A DNA stretch of 30,269 nt from CAYPTY01 sp965659005 (lineage in GTDB: Bacteria; Bacteroidota; Rhodothermia; Balneolales; Balneolaceae). The DNA lies in the NCBI GenBank assembly GCA_965659005.1, contig CBFHVG010000064.1:1-30269 (forward strand), in the 5' to 3' direction. A program made the position numbers and the translations under genes. The notes beneath the pieces were generated by a model. The model searched no databases, was not told where the DNA came from, and was given only the letters and a program-made list of their open reading frames with translations. Positions 6,188 to 15,133 of this stretch are shown in pieces (positions within the stretch are counted from its first letter, which is position 1; every line of letters starts with the position of its first letter).

Positions 6188-7316
6188 ATTTGGACCTAAA
6201 GTTAAATACCAGCTCAGACATCGTCTGGTCATAATTTTCAATTTGGCTAGTCCAGTTATATGAATCTACCCTGGAATCTGAAACTTTAAACTCACTATTG
6301 TTTTTAGCCTCAAGTAGCTTGATTAGTCTTGAGCTTAGCTCTCCTTCTTCATACAGAAAATCAACAGGTACATGTTCAGGATAAGCTAGTCGGTTTGGTA
6401 ACAATGGATAACAACCACAGTAAATTGCTTCGACTACAGAAACTCCAAAGAAATCATGAATTGATGTAACAGGTATTATATCACTTTGCCAAAGCCATTT
6501 AGCATATTCTTCATAATTCTCAGCAAAGCCAAAGTGAACAATATGATCGCTGAGTATATCTCGAGCTTCATTAAAAATTTCAGGTTGTGTATCATTCTGT
6601 TCACCTAATACAGCTAATTTGAAGTCAATCCCCTTCTCATGTAGTTCAAACAGGGAACTAAAAAATACCTCAGGTCTTTTGTCGAATTCCCATCTATGAT
6701 TCCAGAGTATAGTTGGAATTTCAGAACGTGTTTTTTCTGGCTGTGATTTTTTAGGCTTGTACTTGTCTAGGGAATTGAAATCTACACCTATAGGCAGGAC
6801 ATAACTTTTTTGACTAAGCTCCTCAATATTCTTCTTCCCACGTTTATCTGGGAACTGATTTAGAAAACTTGGTAAAGCATCGAGAAATGCTTTTTTGTGA
6901 TAATGTGAATTAAAAAGAACACAATCAGCTGTTATTGCACTTACATAATTGATAAAAGCATAGTGATTATCCCTCTTATATTTTAAATCTCTATCCTGAG
7001 GAGACCATGGGTAATTAATTTGATTTTCGTGCATGTACAATGCTACAGGAATATCAAAACTAGTCGATCTCGTTAAGCTTAAGAATGTTGATAAGTCCAA
7101 CATTGAGGTAGCTATTATTAGATCCGGTTTATAGCCTAATTCCTGAAATTTCTCTGCCAGACTTATTGCTCCCCCATGCATTCTCCACTTCCAATGCCTT
7201 CCAGGAAGGGAAAGGATATTTATATCATGTTGAGAATAGTGTTTAAATCCTTGCGCCCATTGCTTATGAGACCCACTATTAAATGGCTCTAGAAGCACAA
7301 TACTTAATGATTCCAT
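6186..7316 (-). CDS. Bacterial homologue of tRNA-queuosine mannosyltransferase (GTDC1/QTMAN, DUF3524)
   Basis: A 376-aa GT-B glycosyltransferase. The N-terminal domain matches the family of vertebrate GTDC1, shown to be the enzyme that mannosylates queuosine in tRNA-Asp: SGSHKQW (14-20), LPGRHWKWRMHG (37-48), MHENQINYPW (95-104) and LFNSHYHKKAFL. The C-terminal nucleotide-sugar domain has WNHRWEFDKRPE (205-216), LGE, and HDFFGVSVVEAIYCGCYPLLP (287-307), also close to GTDC1. From memory of the human protein these blocks align in order and spacing, so the family call is strong; that the bacterial enzyme acts on queuosine in tRNA is inference. The adjacent tRNA is Leu, not a queuosine tRNA, so the neighbourhood gives no support. 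No queuosine biosynthesis gene is in the window. It is monocistronic and convergent with the tRNA gene. Confidence 0.83.
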   Translation of the reverse strand: MESLSIVLLEPFNSGSHKQWAQGFKHYSQHDINILSLPGRHWKWRMHGGAISLAEKFQELGYKPDLIIATSMLDLSTFLSLTRSTSFDIPVALYMHENQINYPWSPQDRDLKYKRDNHYAFINYVSAITADCVLFNSHYHKKAFLDALPSFLNQFPDKRGKKNIEELSQKSYVLPIGVDFNSLDKYKPKKSQPEKTRSEIPTILWNHRWEFDKRPEVFFSSLFELHEKGIDFKLAVLGEQNDTQPEIFNEARDILSDHIVHFGFAENYEEYAKWLWQSDIIPVTSIHDFFGVSVVEAIYCGCYPLLPNRLAYPEHVPVDFLYEEGELSSRLIKLLEAKNNSEFKVSDSRVDSYNWTSQIENYDQTMSELVFNFRSK

Positions 7317-7451
7317 ACACTGATTATACTCAAAAACTTGTGGAGTTGTAATTCACGATTTTATACAAAGTCTAAAATCAGAAACACTAACATCACAATC
7401 CATTTAGTGCAAGTTTTGGGTAGGCATTTTGATTAACACTTAAGTACTATA

Positions 7452-7509
7452 TTGTGTAAGTAGCAATTGTGTTATTAGCTTTTGAATTTAATTTCATGAA
7501 CATAGTTTG
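7452..7509 (+). promoter_or_regulatory. Candidate promoter region for thrB-thrC
   Basis: Two overlapping FCB-like matches precede thrB: TTG 7452-7454 with TAGCTTTTG 7476-7484 (spacer 21), and TTTG 7481-7484 with TAGTTTG 7503-7509 (spacer 18, element one base short). Neither is perfect. I looked for a leader peptide rich in Thr or Ile and for a terminator hairpin here and saw neither. Confidence 0.3.
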
Positions 7510-7519
7510 ATCTTTTAAT

Positions 7520-8458
7520 ATGAATCCTGTCCACAAAAGAACCATAGCAGAAGCTCCCGCAACCGTTTCGAATGTAGCTTGTGGTTTTGATATCCTTGGA
7601 TACGCCATAGACTATATCGGGGATAGAATTGAAATAGGTATAAATGAAACACCTGGATTACTTATTAATGAAATTCAGGGTGCAGATCTCAGTTTTAATC
7701 CGGATGAAAATATTGTTGGAGTAGTAGCTAAAAAAATGCTCCAACAATTAGATGCAGTTCATGTTGGTCTATCATTCAACATAAATAAACGCATTCATCC
7801 TGGTAGTGGCCTTGGTTCCTCAGCATCCAGTGCTGTTGCAACAGCTATTGGTATCAATCACCTATTTGATAATCCATTTGATAATTCTCAACTGCTTGAA
7901 TTTGCAATGTCTGGAGAGGTTATAGCATCCCAAAACTATCATGCCGACAATGTTGCCCCTTGTTTGTTGGGTGGTTTCAGATTAATCAGAGGTTATGATC
8001 CTTTGGATATAGTTGAAATTCAATATCCCTCAGATTTATATACGACTATCATCTTTCCTCAAGTTGAAGTTAAAACAGCTTATGCCAGAAGCTTGATCAG
8101 TGAACAAATTGAATTAAAGAAAGCCATTACTCAATGGGGAAATGTAGGAGGTTTAATCAGTGGGCTTCATAGTGGCGATTATGATCTGATATCGCGCTCT
8201 TTGGTGGATGTTGTGGCTGAACCTGTAAGGTCAGATTTGATACCTCATTATGATGATATTAAAACACTGGGTATTCAGTATGATAGTATTGGAGTTAATA
8301 TCTCAGGTTCTGGTCCTGCCATTTTCATATTAAGCAAGAATGGCACCGGAATGGATGAATTGATTAATGAAGCCAGAGATATCTATAGCAAAGATGGTAT
8401 AGACCTAGTTGCATTTACTTCAAAAGTGAGTGAAACTGGAGCTTACATTGTAGAATGA
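7520..8458 (+). CDS. thrB: Homoserine kinase
   Basis: Phosphorylates homoserine to O-phosphohomoserine with ATP, the penultimate step of threonine synthesis. It is a 312-aa GHMP-family kinase. The N-terminal block APATVSNVACGFDILG (residues 12-27) is typical of ThrB, the phosphate-binding loop PGSGLGSSASS is at 94-104, and the C-terminal GHMP motif GVNISGSGPAIFIL is present. The stop codon overlaps the start of thrC by 4 nt (ATGA), so the two are translationally coupled. The aspartokinase/homoserine dehydrogenase gene thrA is not next to them. ATG 7520 is the natural start. Confidence 0.96.
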   Translation: MNPVHKRTIAEAPATVSNVACGFDILGYAIDYIGDRIEIGINETPGLLINEIQGADLSFNPDENIVGVVAKKMLQQLDAVHVGLSFNINKRIHPGSGLGSSASSAVATAIGINHLFDNPFDNSQLLEFAMSGEVIASQNYHADNVAPCLLGGFRLIRGYDPLDIVEIQYPSDLYTTIIFPQVEVKTAYARSLISEQIELKKAITQWGNVGGLISGLHSGDYDLISRSLVDVVAEPVRSDLIPHYDDIKTLGIQYDSIGVNISGSGPAIFILSKNGTGMDELINEARDIYSKDGIDLVAFTSKVSETGAYIVE

Positions 8459-9747
8459 AGTATTTTAGTACCAATAACCCTGCCCTTCGTGCTTCTTTTA
8501 AGGAAGCCATATTTCAAGGCTTACCGACAGATAACGGCCTATATATGCCAGAGTCTATTCCACACATTAATGAAGAAATTCTGAATTCATTTATTGATAA
8601 GACATTAGCTGAAATTGGTTTAGAAGTACTCTTTCCTTTTATTGAAGATGAAATGGATAGTGAGGCGCTTAATGAAATTTTGCTTGATGTTTTTTCATTC
8701 GATATTCCACTAATAGAGCTTAATCACCCCATTTATTCACTCGAATTATTTCACGGGCCAACATGTGCTTTTAAAGATGTTGGGGCTCGTTTTCTTGCCC
8801 GATGCTTGAGCTATTTTAACCAGAAATCTGATAAAGAAATAACAATTCTAGTTGCTACTTCTGGTGATACCGGGTCAGCGGTTGCTCAGGGATTTCACAA
8901 TGTTCCTAATACTAAAGTTGTTGTTTTGTTTCCTGAAGGAAAAGTCAGCGAACTTCAACAAAAACAAATGACCTCTCTTGGCGACAACATTACAGTCTAT
9001 GGTGTACAAGGAACATTTGATGATTGTCAGAATCTTGTGAAGGAAGCTTTTTTAGACCATGATCTAAGGAATAGAGTAAATATAACTTCTGCGAACTCGA
9101 TTAATGTTGCCAGGTTATTACCACAAATGATTTATTTCTTTTATGCCTGGACGCAGGTTTCCGAATTAAATAGAAATGGAATTGTTTTTTCTGTTCCATC
9201 AGGTAACTATGGAAACCTGACAGCTGGGCTTATAGCCCAGCAAATGGGGTTACCGGTTTCACGATTTATAGCAGCATCCAATGCCAATAATGTGGTTCCT
9301 AAATATTTGAATGAAGGTTCATACAAAACTAAAAACAGTATACAGACCTATTCAAATGCTATGGATGTGGGCAACCCAAGTAATTTTGCCAGAATGTTGA
9401 GCATTCTACCTTCTCATGAGCATATGATCAAAAACATATCAGGTCATTACTTTACTGATTCAGATACACTAAATGCTATAAGTAATGCCTATAAAGACCA
9501 TGATTATATTACTGATCCTCATGGAGCCATAGGTTATGCTGCGCTAATGGAATACATTTTGGATGACAGGGAAGTTGGTGTATTTCTGCATACAGCACAT
9601 CCTGCTAAGTTTTTAGATATTGTTGAAAATGGCATTCAGAAATCCATTGAAATTCCCAATCAATTACTAAAAGTTCTAGGTAATGATGGAAATTATGACC
9701 AAATGGAAGCTAAGTATACAGCCTTAAAGGGAAATCTATTATCTTAA
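8455..9747 (+). CDS. thrC: Threonine synthase
   Basis: PLP-dependent conversion of O-phosphohomoserine to threonine. At 430 aa it matches the bacterial (E. coli-like) class. The N-terminus is characteristic (KYFSTNNPALRASFKEAIFQ, then GLPTDNGLYMP). PLP binds Lys107 in FHGPTCAFKDVGARF; the phosphate loop ATSGDTGSA and the PSGNYGN motif follow. The C-terminus contains HTAHPAKF as in related enzymes. It overlaps thrB by 4 nt. Immediately downstream begins a decayed lipoprotein gene that probably was once the third gene of this transcript. Confidence 0.96.
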   Translation: MKYFSTNNPALRASFKEAIFQGLPTDNGLYMPESIPHINEEILNSFIDKTLAEIGLEVLFPFIEDEMDSEALNEILLDVFSFDIPLIELNHPIYSLELFHGPTCAFKDVGARFLARCLSYFNQKSDKEITILVATSGDTGSAVAQGFHNVPNTKVVVLFPEGKVSELQQKQMTSLGDNITVYGVQGTFDDCQNLVKEAFLDHDLRNRVNITSANSINVARLLPQMIYFFYAWTQVSELNRNGIVFSVPSGNYGNLTAGLIAQQMGLPVSRFIAASNANNVVPKYLNEGSYKTKNSIQTYSNAMDVGNPSNFARMLSILPSHEHMIKNISGHYFTDSDTLNAISNAYKDHDYITDPHGAIGYAALMEYILDDREVGVFLHTAHPAKFLDIVENGIQKSIEIPNQLLKVLGNDGNYDQMEAKYTALKGNLLS

Positions 9748-9755
9748 GCAGGGAT

Positions 9756-10621
9756 ATAAAAAATACATTTAGCATACTAATCTTAATCACTGTCCTATTT
9801 GGATGTTCTGAGGAACATGATAGACTCATTTATATTTCTGATGTTTCGGGGCAGTCGCAGATATACGAAATGATCTTGGATGATAGACGTGAAACTACAA
9901 GGTTAACGGATAGCCCTTACACTGAATGAGGTCTTAGCATAATTAATGATCAAGAGATTAGCTTTTCAGGGAAGGTGAAACATCTTATATAAAGCGATAT
10001 AAGCGGAATCTGATCACTGCTGAAGAATCAGAAGTTTATCAACCCGAAGAATGTGTGCTGAATGACAAGAATGTTCGCTACTCACCAGATGGCACTTTAG
10101 AATTGTATGAGTGTAATAGAGACATCTTTATTCGCTACTTATTGAGTCGATACACAGATAATGTAACTGCTCGAATTCCTGGTGAATCATATAAAGCATC
10201 ATGGTTCCCAGATAGCAAGCGCATTGCTTTTACCAATAAAAATGGTGTTTTCAGTGATATTTTTTTGATGGACATAGAAACGAAAGAGTTCAACAACATC
10301 AAGAAATCTGATTATAATGATGAAGCACCTGAAATATCACCTGATGGTAAGTATATGCTCTATTCAGCAAATATCGAAGGTTTGAACAACTATGATATTT
10401 ATGTTTTAGATCTTGATGATTTAAGTTTCAGAAATATTTCAAAGTCACCAGACTGGGAATTGATAGCTCGCTGGTCAAAAGATGGAAGAAAGATAGCATT
10501 CGGCAGTAATCGTAAAGACGGGTGGGAAATCTATATATATGATTTTGATACTGATCGCACACGTAGAATGACACGTAATGATCAAGCTTTTGATGGTGAT
10601 CCCTGGTTTGTACGATACTAA
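9756..10621 (+). pseudogene. Decayed PD40/TolB-like beta-propeller lipoprotein
   Basis: The whole gene can be reconstructed across frames. It begins at 9756 with ATA where ATG is expected (then KNTFSILILITVLFGCSEEH, a lipoprotein signal with its Cys), continues through a first propeller strand (LIYISDVSGQSQIYEM, TRLTDSPYTE), hits an in-frame TGA at 9927-9929 where relatives have Trp (YTEW), and near 9969 needs one extra base to continue as REGETSYIKRY. From there the frame is open to TAA 10621 and carries three PD40 repeats: SWFPDSKRIAFTN, EISPDGKYMLYSA, RWSKDGRKIAFGSNR. A GTG at 10055 could start a 188-aa fragment of the open part. The family normally forms a periplasmic or surface propeller. 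Three independent lesions argue for true decay rather than one sequencing error. It sits 8 nt after thrC and ends overlapping the end of convergent bioA. Confidence 0.82.
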
Positions 10622-11892
10622 ATCAGTTCCATGGTTCTTCTCCAAAGAAAGTGAAGCTCATCTTCTGTAATACAATATGGCGGCATTAGATAAACAGTAT
10701 TACCTAAAGGTCTGATTAGCACTTCCTTATCAATGCATTCTTTCTTTATCCTATCTGAAACAGAACTTAGGTAGCTATCCCCTTCAGGATCTTTGATTGT
10801 AAAAGCAGCAACTGTGCCTGTAACTCTGAATTTCTCAACTTCATCAAAACTCATTATTTCATCATGTTTACTTAAATGGATCCCCTCCATCTCCTTAAAC
10901 ATGGTGTTTTCTTCCAGCAGTTTAATAGTAGCCACACTGGCTGCACAACCTAGTGGGTTGGCGGTATAGGAATGACCATGCCAGAAAGTTTTAAGTGGTT
11001 CATCAGTCATGAATGCATCGTAAATCTCATCAGAAACGACTGTCACTGAAATTGGGAGGAATCCGCCTGAAATTCCTTTCGACAAACAAACAATATCAGG
11101 CTCTACCTGAGCCCGAATGGAAGCAAACCAATCACCAGTTCTCCCAAAACCAGTCATTACTTCATCAAAAATGAGCAGGGTGTTAAACTGTCTGTTTACC
11201 CAATGGAGCTTTTGAAGAAATTCAGATCTGCACATGCGCATCCCTCCCGCTCCCTGAATTAGAGGCTCTATGATGATACCGGCATATTTATGAGGATTTT
11301 CATCAAGCAGTTTTTCAATGTGATCGATAATCGCATCCTCTTTAGCACCCACTTCTTCATCCCCAATCCATGTCTCAGGAAATGGAACAAACTCGACATC
11401 AAACATCCAGTCTTCGAACATATCACTCCATACCGATCTAGCCGATCCTGACATTGCACCAAAAGTATCCCCGTGATAAGCTTCCTCGAAACAAATGAAT
11501 GTAGTACGCTTATCACCTTTGTTCTGCCAGTACTGGAAGGTCATTTTCATAGCAACTTCAATTGCGGTTGAACCATTGTCGGAGTAAAAGACCTTGTTCA
11601 AGCTACCGGGTAGTTTTTCAGCTAGAGCTTCTGCTAATTGTTCTGCTGGTTCATGAGTAAAGCCTGCGAACATTACTTGTTCCAGCTTCAGAGCTTGCTC
11701 ATAAATTGCTTCTGCAATTCCAGGATGACCGTGCCCCAATACATTCACCCACCATGACGAAACCGCATCAATAATTCGGCGTCCATCATCTAATTCAAGC
11801 CATATTCCCTCACCCTTAACAACCTTATGAGGTTCTGGCATGTTTTTTTGAATGGTAAAGGGATGCCAGATATTTTTATGAGGCATATTCAA
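10618..11892 (-). CDS. bioA: Adenosylmethionine-8-amino-7-oxononanoate aminotransferase
   Basis: PLP enzyme of biotin synthesis that transfers an amino group from S-adenosylmethionine to KAPA, giving DAPA. It is 424 aa. The N-terminus has HPFTIQK and the substrate-binding SSWWVNVLGHGHP (45-57). The class III aminotransferase motif FDEVMTGFGRTG (242-253) and the Schiff-base Lys272 in CLSKGISGGFLP are present. ATG 11892 overlaps the end of bioD by 17 nt; an alternative ATG at 11886 is almost equivalent. It is the last gene of the 13-kb minus-strand trp-bio array, and I see no terminator: its stop meets the end of the convergent pseudogene. Confidence 0.96.
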   Translation of the reverse strand: MNMPHKNIWHPFTIQKNMPEPHKVVKGEGIWLELDDGRRIIDAVSSWWVNVLGHGHPGIAEAIYEQALKLEQVMFAGFTHEPAEQLAEALAEKLPGSLNKVFYSDNGSTAIEVAMKMTFQYWQNKGDKRTTFICFEEAYHGDTFGAMSGSARSVWSDMFEDWMFDVEFVPFPETWIGDEEVGAKEDAIIDHIEKLLDENPHKYAGIIIEPLIQGAGGMRMCRSEFLQKLHWVNRQFNTLLIFDEVMTGFGRTGDWFASIRAQVEPDIVCLSKGISGGFLPISVTVVSDEIYDAFMTDEPLKTFWHGHSYTANPLGCAASVATIKLLEENTMFKEMEGIHLSKHDEIMSFDEVEKFRVTGTVAAFTIKDPEGDSYLSSVSDRIKKECIDKEVLIRPLGNTVYLMPPYCITEDELHFLWRRTMELI

Positions 11893-12502
11893 ATACAGTT
11901 TTAAATTGATGGATCAGTTCTTCATGAGTAATCTGATCGATAACAGGTAGCTCAAAGACTGGTAATTTGGTGAAATGACTTAGTGTTTCACGATTTGATT
12001 CGTGCTTCGGACCACTAATAACAATACCGAAAATATCGATACCTCTACTTCTCAGAGCTTCAACTGAAAGTAAGGTATGATTTAAGGTGCCAAGCGTAGA
12101 CCTCGCTACAAGCAAAACAGGTATGTCCAACTTTTTAATCAGGTCGATGACCATATCATGCCAGTTGAGTGGAACAATTAAACCACCGGCACCTTCTATT
12201 AGTAAATGTTTAGTTTCAAAGGATGGTAATTCAAAGTCATCTAAACTTATCTCGACATTATCAATATCCGCTGAAGCATGAGGCGACATTGGTGTATTCA
12301 AACGAAATCTCTCTTCAACAAAGCAATCATCATTTTTATCACTTAGCCGTTTCACGAATTCAGTATCTGTCTCCTCTTCAATACCCGCCTGAACCGGTTT
12401 CCAGTAGGTAGCATCTAAAGCAGACATCAGAGTAGCTGAAACCAATGTTTTACCAATCTCTGTGTCTGTACCTGTGATGAAAAGTTTTTCAGGAAAAGTC
12501 AT
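11876..12502 (-). CDS. bioD: Dethiobiotin synthetase
   Basis: ATP-dependent carboxylation and ring closure of DAPA to dethiobiotin. The 208-aa sequence has the P-loop GTDTEIGKT at 11-19, the YWKPVQAG motif with substrate Lys35, and EGAGGLIVPL typical of the family. It starts 3 nt after the end of bioC and overlaps bioA at its 3' end, as expected for a tightly packed operon. Length is slightly below the usual 220-230 aa, without loss of a motif. Confidence 0.95.
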   Translation of the reverse strand: MTFPEKLFITGTDTEIGKTLVSATLMSALDATYWKPVQAGIEEETDTEFVKRLSDKNDDCFVEERFRLNTPMSPHASADIDNVEISLDDFELPSFETKHLLIEGAGGLIVPLNWHDMVIDLIKKLDIPVLLVARSTLGTLNHTLLSVEALRSRGIDIFGIVISGPKHESNRETLSHFTKLPVFELPVIDQITHEELIHQFKTVFEYAS

Positions 12503-12505
12503 GAT

Positions 12506-13303
12506 CTAATTCTTTTTTGCTGCTATGTACACTATGTGCCATTCAATATTCACATCGCCCTTTACCTTGTCATTCCAGTGCTCATTCAGAATCCTGAATG
12601 CTTTTGCAGAAAGTTGTTTACCTGTCTTACTAACTGATGCACCAATATTCTTGATATGTCTGAAGAAATCATAAGAAGATTCGAACTTCTGATGCAGTGA
12701 ATTCTCGTAATAATCGACCTGAACATCTTCCATTGAAAGCTTTATTACAACTTCCTCTGTATCAGGTAGTGGATTGGCTGAAAATGGTAACCCGGTTTCA
12801 AGACACGCCTGATACCATTCTGGAAAACTCTTATTACCTGGAAATGAAAAAAGGATCAAACCATCCTTTTTCAAGGCTTTAGACAACTTAGCCATGGTAT
12901 ACGCAGTATCCTCAAACCATTGAGCCGCAAAATTTGAAATAATTAAGGAGTAACTCTCTTCTTTAAGAATGTCTATCTCGGGATTAAATACATCAAAATT
13001 GACCCGATTCGAATCAGAATATTCGAGATGTGATTTAGCGAAACTCACCATTTCTTCTGAGGCATCTGTAATATTGATTTCTCTGGTCGGAAACTCAGAG
13101 ATTAATCTTTGAGATAAAAAACCAGTACCACACCCAATTTCAAGAATGGGTCCATCCGGAAGGATTTGTTTCCATGGTCTCAAAGACGCAACAAGCCCTT
13201 CTGATACTTTTTGCTGAATTTCAGCTTCCTGATGATAGTTTATTGATGATCGGCCGAATTCATCGGCAACCGATTTATGCTTCACGATGTTTATGTCACT
13301 CAT
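12506..13303 (-). CDS. bioC: Malonyl-ACP O-methyltransferase
   Basis: SAM-dependent methyltransferase that caps malonyl-ACP so that fatty acid synthesis can build the pimeloyl chain of biotin. SAM motif I is LEIGCGTG, and the start region NIVKHKSVADEFGRSSINYH resembles the N-terminal helix of BioC. I chose ATG 13303 (MSDINIV), whose ATGAGTGA overlaps the stop of the upstream esterase by 8 nt; an ATG 9 nt further upstream (13312) is possible, giving 268 aa. The position between bioF, the esterase and bioD makes the BioC role much more likely than a generic methyltransferase. The sequence is moderately divergent from the E. coli enzyme. Confidence 0.9.
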   Translation of the reverse strand: MSDINIVKHKSVADEFGRSSINYHQEAEIQQKVSEGLVASLRPWKQILPDGPILEIGCGTGFLSQRLISEFPTREINITDASEEMVSFAKSHLEYSDSNRVNFDVFNPEIDILKEESYSLIISNFAAQWFEDTAYTMAKLSKALKKDGLILFSFPGNKSFPEWYQACLETGLPFSANPLPDTEEVVIKLSMEDVQVDYYENSLHQKFESSYDFFRHIKNIGASVSKTGKQLSAKAFRILNEHWNDKVKGDVNIEWHIVYIAAKKN

Positions 13304-13979
13304 TAGCTTCAAAAATAGGCATAGCCTTCGTGATAATCGAGTATGTTTCTTCTGGATTTGTCAAAGGAAATGCATGGCCAAGCCCGTCCATCATTTTATA
13401 CTTAATTCGAGTTTTATGATGCTCTAAGAACTCTTTCATATGGCTATTAACGAAGATCTCATCATCAGCAGCTTCCAGCATAACAATCTTTTTATTAGTT
13501 ATATCAGGTATACTGATGTCAGTATGAAAGAGATGTTCTAGATCTTCTTTTAGCATGCTTATATCCCTAATAACTCTTTCCATTTTCACAAACTCTGGTT
13601 TCTGAGATTTTTTCCAGAATTCATCCAATAAAGTATATGGCTGATGCTCAATTTTATTGATCATTGCATCAAGCACTTTCATTACATATTTCTTCTGTTC
13701 GGGATTATCTGGTATGAATTTATGGAAGGATGCAAACATGAATAATGCATCAGCTTGGTTAAGAGTCTCTTTAGGAACCCAGTGTAATCCATAAGAATGA
13801 GCAAAAATGACTTTATTGCTGTGTTCATGTTCGAAATGAACCAGCTTAGGATCACCAAAATAACCTCTACTCGCTGCTTGTAGTTTTATGTGCTCTGAAA
13901 ACAGTTTCTTTAAGGGAGTCCAAAAAGCTTCATCATAACCCCAACCATGATAAGCCAGTATTTCTATCTGTTTTTCCAT
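13296..13979 (-). CDS. Alpha/beta hydrolase, probable pimeloyl-ACP methyl ester esterase (BioH-like)
   Basis: Probably removes the methyl group from pimeloyl-ACP methyl ester, the step that ends pimeloyl chain elongation. The 227-aa sequence has an oxyanion region YHGWGYDEAFW (10-20), nucleophile elbow AHSYG with Ser62, acid Asp172 or Asp173 in MLEAADDEIF, and His202 in GLGHAFPLTNPE. The elbow is AHSYG, not the usual GxSxG. Sequence alone only says alpha/beta hydrolase; the assignment rests on its position between bioF and bioC, overlapping both, where several unrelated esterases (BioH, BioG, BioK, BioJ, BioV) substitute for one another. It is closer in layout to BioH than to BioG. It overlaps bioF by 16 nt at the start. 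Confidence 0.8.
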   Translation of the reverse strand: MEKQIEILAYHGWGYDEAFWTPLKKLFSEHIKLQAASRGYFGDPKLVHFEHEHSNKVIFAHSYGLHWVPKETLNQADALFMFASFHKFIPDNPEQKKYVMKVLDAMINKIEHQPYTLLDEFWKKSQKPEFVKMERVIRDISMLKEDLEHLFHTDISIPDITNKKIVMLEAADDEIFVNSHMKEFLEHHKTRIKYKMMDGLGHAFPLTNPEETYSIITKAMPIFEANE

Positions 13980-15133
13980 TCCTTAAATGCATTAATGAGC
14001 TGTTGTACTTGTTCATCAGAATGAGATGCTGTTAGAGTAATTCGAATTCTTGATGCACCTTTAGCAACTGTAGGTGGACGAATGGCAATCGCATAAATAC
14101 CATGATCAGCCAGAAAAGCTGATAATTCTAGTGTCTCATCTTCTTTACCAATCACAATGGGTACTATTTGGCTATTGGAATCGGATGTAGAGTAACCCAG
14201 ATCAGTCATGGCTTTTTTTAGTGCTCTGGAATGATCTTGAACGTGTTGTCTTTCGCTATCCATGGCAGGAATCAGATCCAATGCAGCATCAATACTACCT
14301 ATGACCGATGGCGGAAGTGAGGTTGTGTAAATAACTGCTGGACAATAATTTATAAGATATTCCTTCATTTCCCTGGAACAACCAACGAAGGCTCCAAAAG
14401 CTCCGAATGCTTTACCAAATGTCCCAATGGATATATCTACTCCAGAAACACCTGGATTCAAGCCTCTTCCCTTTTCACCAAGAATTCCTATAGCATGAGC
14501 GTCATCCGAGTATAGATGGGCACTGTATTTTGAACATAGACCTGAAATCTTCTTAATAGCTGAAATATCTCCATCCATGCTAAAGACGGTTTCTGTGACT
14601 ACCCAAACTCTATTGTAATCTTGTTTTTGAGCCTTTTTTAGGAGGTCTTCAAGATGTTCTAAATCATTATGGGAATATCGTTTGAATTCGGCACCCGATA
14701 GTTTTGCACCTTGAATTAGAGAGTTATGAATCTTCTTATCGCCAATAATGAGAGAATGTCTATCAGCAATTGCAGATAAAATCCCTGTATTTGCCTGAAA
14801 GCCCGAATTAAATAGAAGGCATGCTTCATATCCGAAGAACTTTGCCAGCTTGTCTTCCAGTTGAGTATGGATACTCAAAGTGCCTGAAATTAATCTGGAT
14901 GCTGTTGAACCAGAACCATATTGCTCTGTGAAAGAATGGCTTTTACTTATTAAATCCGGATGCTTACTCAGCCCGAGATAATCATTCCCACTAAAGTTGA
15001 TGTATTCCTTACCATCAACTTTGATTATTGATTTATCTGAAGTCTGAACTGTTTTAAGAGAACGCAGACGATTTTCGATTACTCTTTTTTCAAGAGCTGA
15101 TGTTATGTAAGAATGTTTATCTCCTTGGCTCAA
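13964..15133 (-). CDS. bioF: 8-amino-7-oxononanoate synthase
   Basis: PLP-dependent condensation of L-alanine with pimeloyl-ACP to KAPA, the first committed ring-carbon step of biotin synthesis. It is 389 aa. Fold-type I alpha-oxoamine synthase motifs are present: NDYLGLSKHP (50-59), GSGSTASRLISGT (73-85), DDAHAIGILGEKGRG (210-224) and Schiff-base Lys241 in GTFGKAFGAFG. The family also contains serine palmitoyltransferase and KBL; the bio gene context decides for BioF. Its ATG overlaps the stop of the DUF4837 gene by 4 nt, tying the bio genes to the upstream trp block. Confidence 0.94.
   Translation of the reverse strand: MSQGDKHSYITSALEKRVIENRLRSLKTVQTSDKSIIKVDGKEYINFSGNDYLGLSKHPDLISKSHSFTEQYGSGSTASRLISGTLSIHTQLEDKLAKFFGYEACLLFNSGFQANTGILSAIADRHSLIIGDKKIHNSLIQGAKLSGAEFKRYSHNDLEHLEDLLKKAQKQDYNRVWVVTETVFSMDGDISAIKKISGLCSKYSAHLYSDDAHAIGILGEKGRGLNPGVSGVDISIGTFGKAFGAFGAFVGCSREMKEYLINYCPAVIYTTSLPPSVIGSIDAALDLIPAMDSERQHVQDHSRALKKAMTDLGYSTSDSNSQIVPIVIGKEDETLELSAFLADHGIYAIAIRPPTVAKGASRIRITLTASHSDEQVQQLINAFKEWKNR

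Noticed and set aside
6078..6263. Plus-strand frame of 61 codons over the tRNA-Leu gene
   Set aside because: It reads through the tRNA and its terminator; the protein-like appearance comes from the conserved tRNA sequence.
7317..7519. Search for a threonine attenuator before thrB
   Set aside because: No Thr/Ile-rich leader peptide and no hairpin with a T-tract is present, unlike the trp case.
11268..11516. 82-codon frame inside bioA
   Set aside because: Shadow frame of a well-supported aminotransferase; no domain or start context of its own.
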